NCBI GenBank assembly: GCA_030042575.1
Contig: JASHZK010000001.1
Coordinates: 1-5,241, forward strand
DNA: 5,241 bases
Direction of reading: 5' to 3'
DNA from: Acidimicrobiales bacterium
GTDB lineage: Bacteria; Actinomycetota; Acidimicrobiia; Acidimicrobiales; UBA8190
Shown here one piece after another: positions 4,741-5,241 of the stretch. How positions within the stretch are numbered: the stretch's first letter is position 1; the number at the start of each line of letters is the position of its first letter. The translations under genes and the position numbers were made by a program. The notes below the pieces were generated by a model that worked only from the letters and a program-made list of their open reading frames with translations, was not told the origin of the DNA and did not search any database.

Positions 4741-5241
4741 AGCGGGCGGTGGCGCCACCGTCGGTCGGCCGGGTGCCGGTGCCGAGTCGGCGGCGGGCGA
4801 GGAGCAGCCCGATCAGGGTCTGGGCGTCGGTGCACTCGCCGCGCTCGATCATGGTGTCGAGGTCGGCCAGCGCCACCTCGACCAGCTCGATGTACCGCTC
4901 TTCGGGGCCGTGACGGGCCACGGTGGCGGGGTGGAGGCCGGTGCCCAGGTACAAGATCGTCTCCTCGTCGCAGAAGCCCGGGGTGTTGTGGATCACGGCC
5001 AGCTGCTCGAGGTGGTCGGCGCGCATGCCGGTCTCCTCCTCGAGCTCGCGCCCGGCCGTCTCTTCGGGAGGTTCGTGCAAGACGTCGCGGGTGCCGGCCG
5101 GGATCTCGAGCAGCCACCGGTCGACGGCGCCACGGTACTGGCGCACCAACAAGATCGTGTTCCGCTCGGTGGCCGGCACCACCGCCACGGCATCCGGGTG
5201 CCGGACGATGTCGCGGTGGAACTCGATGCCGTCGGGAGCGC
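4739..5241 (-). CDS. Nudix hydrolase, ADP-ribose pyrophosphatase-like (5' end missing)
   Basis: The C-terminal 166 residues of a gene that continues past the right edge. The frame stays open to the window end with family-like sequence (APDGIEFHRDIVRHPDAVAV), so the GTG at 5188 is internal and not the start. Numbering from the first visible residue, the Nudix box runs from Gly49 through Glu56 to RELEEETGM (64-72). The metal-binding glutamates are Glu65, Glu68 and Glu69. The preceding VRQYRGAVDRWLLEIPAG is typical of ADP-ribose pyrophosphatases, which cleave ADP-ribose to AMP and ribose 5-phosphate. The box has one extra residue between its first Gly and Glu (G-x6-E), a spacing I believe is common in this subfamily. 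It lies 12 bp upstream of xerD. The pairing matches M. tuberculosis Rv1700-Rv1701, where Rv1700 is an ADP-ribose pyrophosphatase. The exact substrate is inferred. Confidence 0.9.
   Translation of the reverse strand, partial: APDGIEFHRDIVRHPDAVAVVPATERNTILLVRQYRGAVDRWLLEIPAGTRDVLHEPPEETAGRELEEETGMRADHLEQLAVIHNTPGFCDEETILYLGTGLHPATVARHGPEERYIELVEVALADLDTMIERGECTDAQTLIGLLLARRRLGTGTRPTDGGATAR

Overview
This is a G+C-rich (roughly 70 % by eye), gene-dense chromosomal window with the look of an actinobacterium. Three of the six visible starts other than trpS and rluB are GTG, codons are strongly GC-ending, and the gene set matches a known actinobacterial neighbourhood (Nudix ADP-ribose pyrophosphatase, xerD, scpA, scpB, rluB; in Mycobacterium tuberculosis these lie around Rv1700-Rv1711). 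The genus cannot be fixed from this sequence. A deep-branching actinobacterial lineage such as Acidimicrobiia is a guess.

Layout. On the minus strand, reading from the right edge, there is a left-running group: a Nudix hydrolase (3' part of the gene only, cut by the window edge), xerD, a small DksA/TraR-type zinc-finger protein and a site-2-type M50 membrane metalloprotease. The gaps between these genes are 12, 9 and 28 bp. Next comes trpS, the only plus-strand gene, which converges on the M50 gene with 24 bp between stop codons. Divergent from trpS across 67 bp is a second left-running group: scpA, scpB (13 bp gap) and the start of an S4-domain pseudouridine synthase (rluB-like, 8 bp overlap), which runs off the left edge. 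No stretch over 70 bp lacks a gene. I see no tRNA, rRNA, CRISPR array, insertion sequence or prophage gene.

Function. ScpA and ScpB are the kleisin and winged-helix partners of SMC in chromosome organisation. XerD is the tyrosine recombinase of chromosome-dimer resolution, so two parts of the chromosome-segregation apparatus sit in one neighbourhood. TrpS and RluB serve translation, the Nudix enzyme clears ADP-ribose-like metabolites, and the DksA/TraR-like and M50 proteins are probable regulatory or stress factors.

The window is mainly ordinary housekeeping DNA, and I found no convincing undescribed system. The best second-look signal is regulatory. The starts of scpA and of the DksA/TraR gene share a near-identical 18-base block (15 of 18 bases): a TAG-N2-T hexamer matching the TANNNT -10 consensus, a 6-base CGTT[G/T]C spacer, then GTG-GCC. 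This geometry places the predicted transcript 5' end on the GTG itself, which suggests leaderless mRNAs. trpS may be leaderless too.
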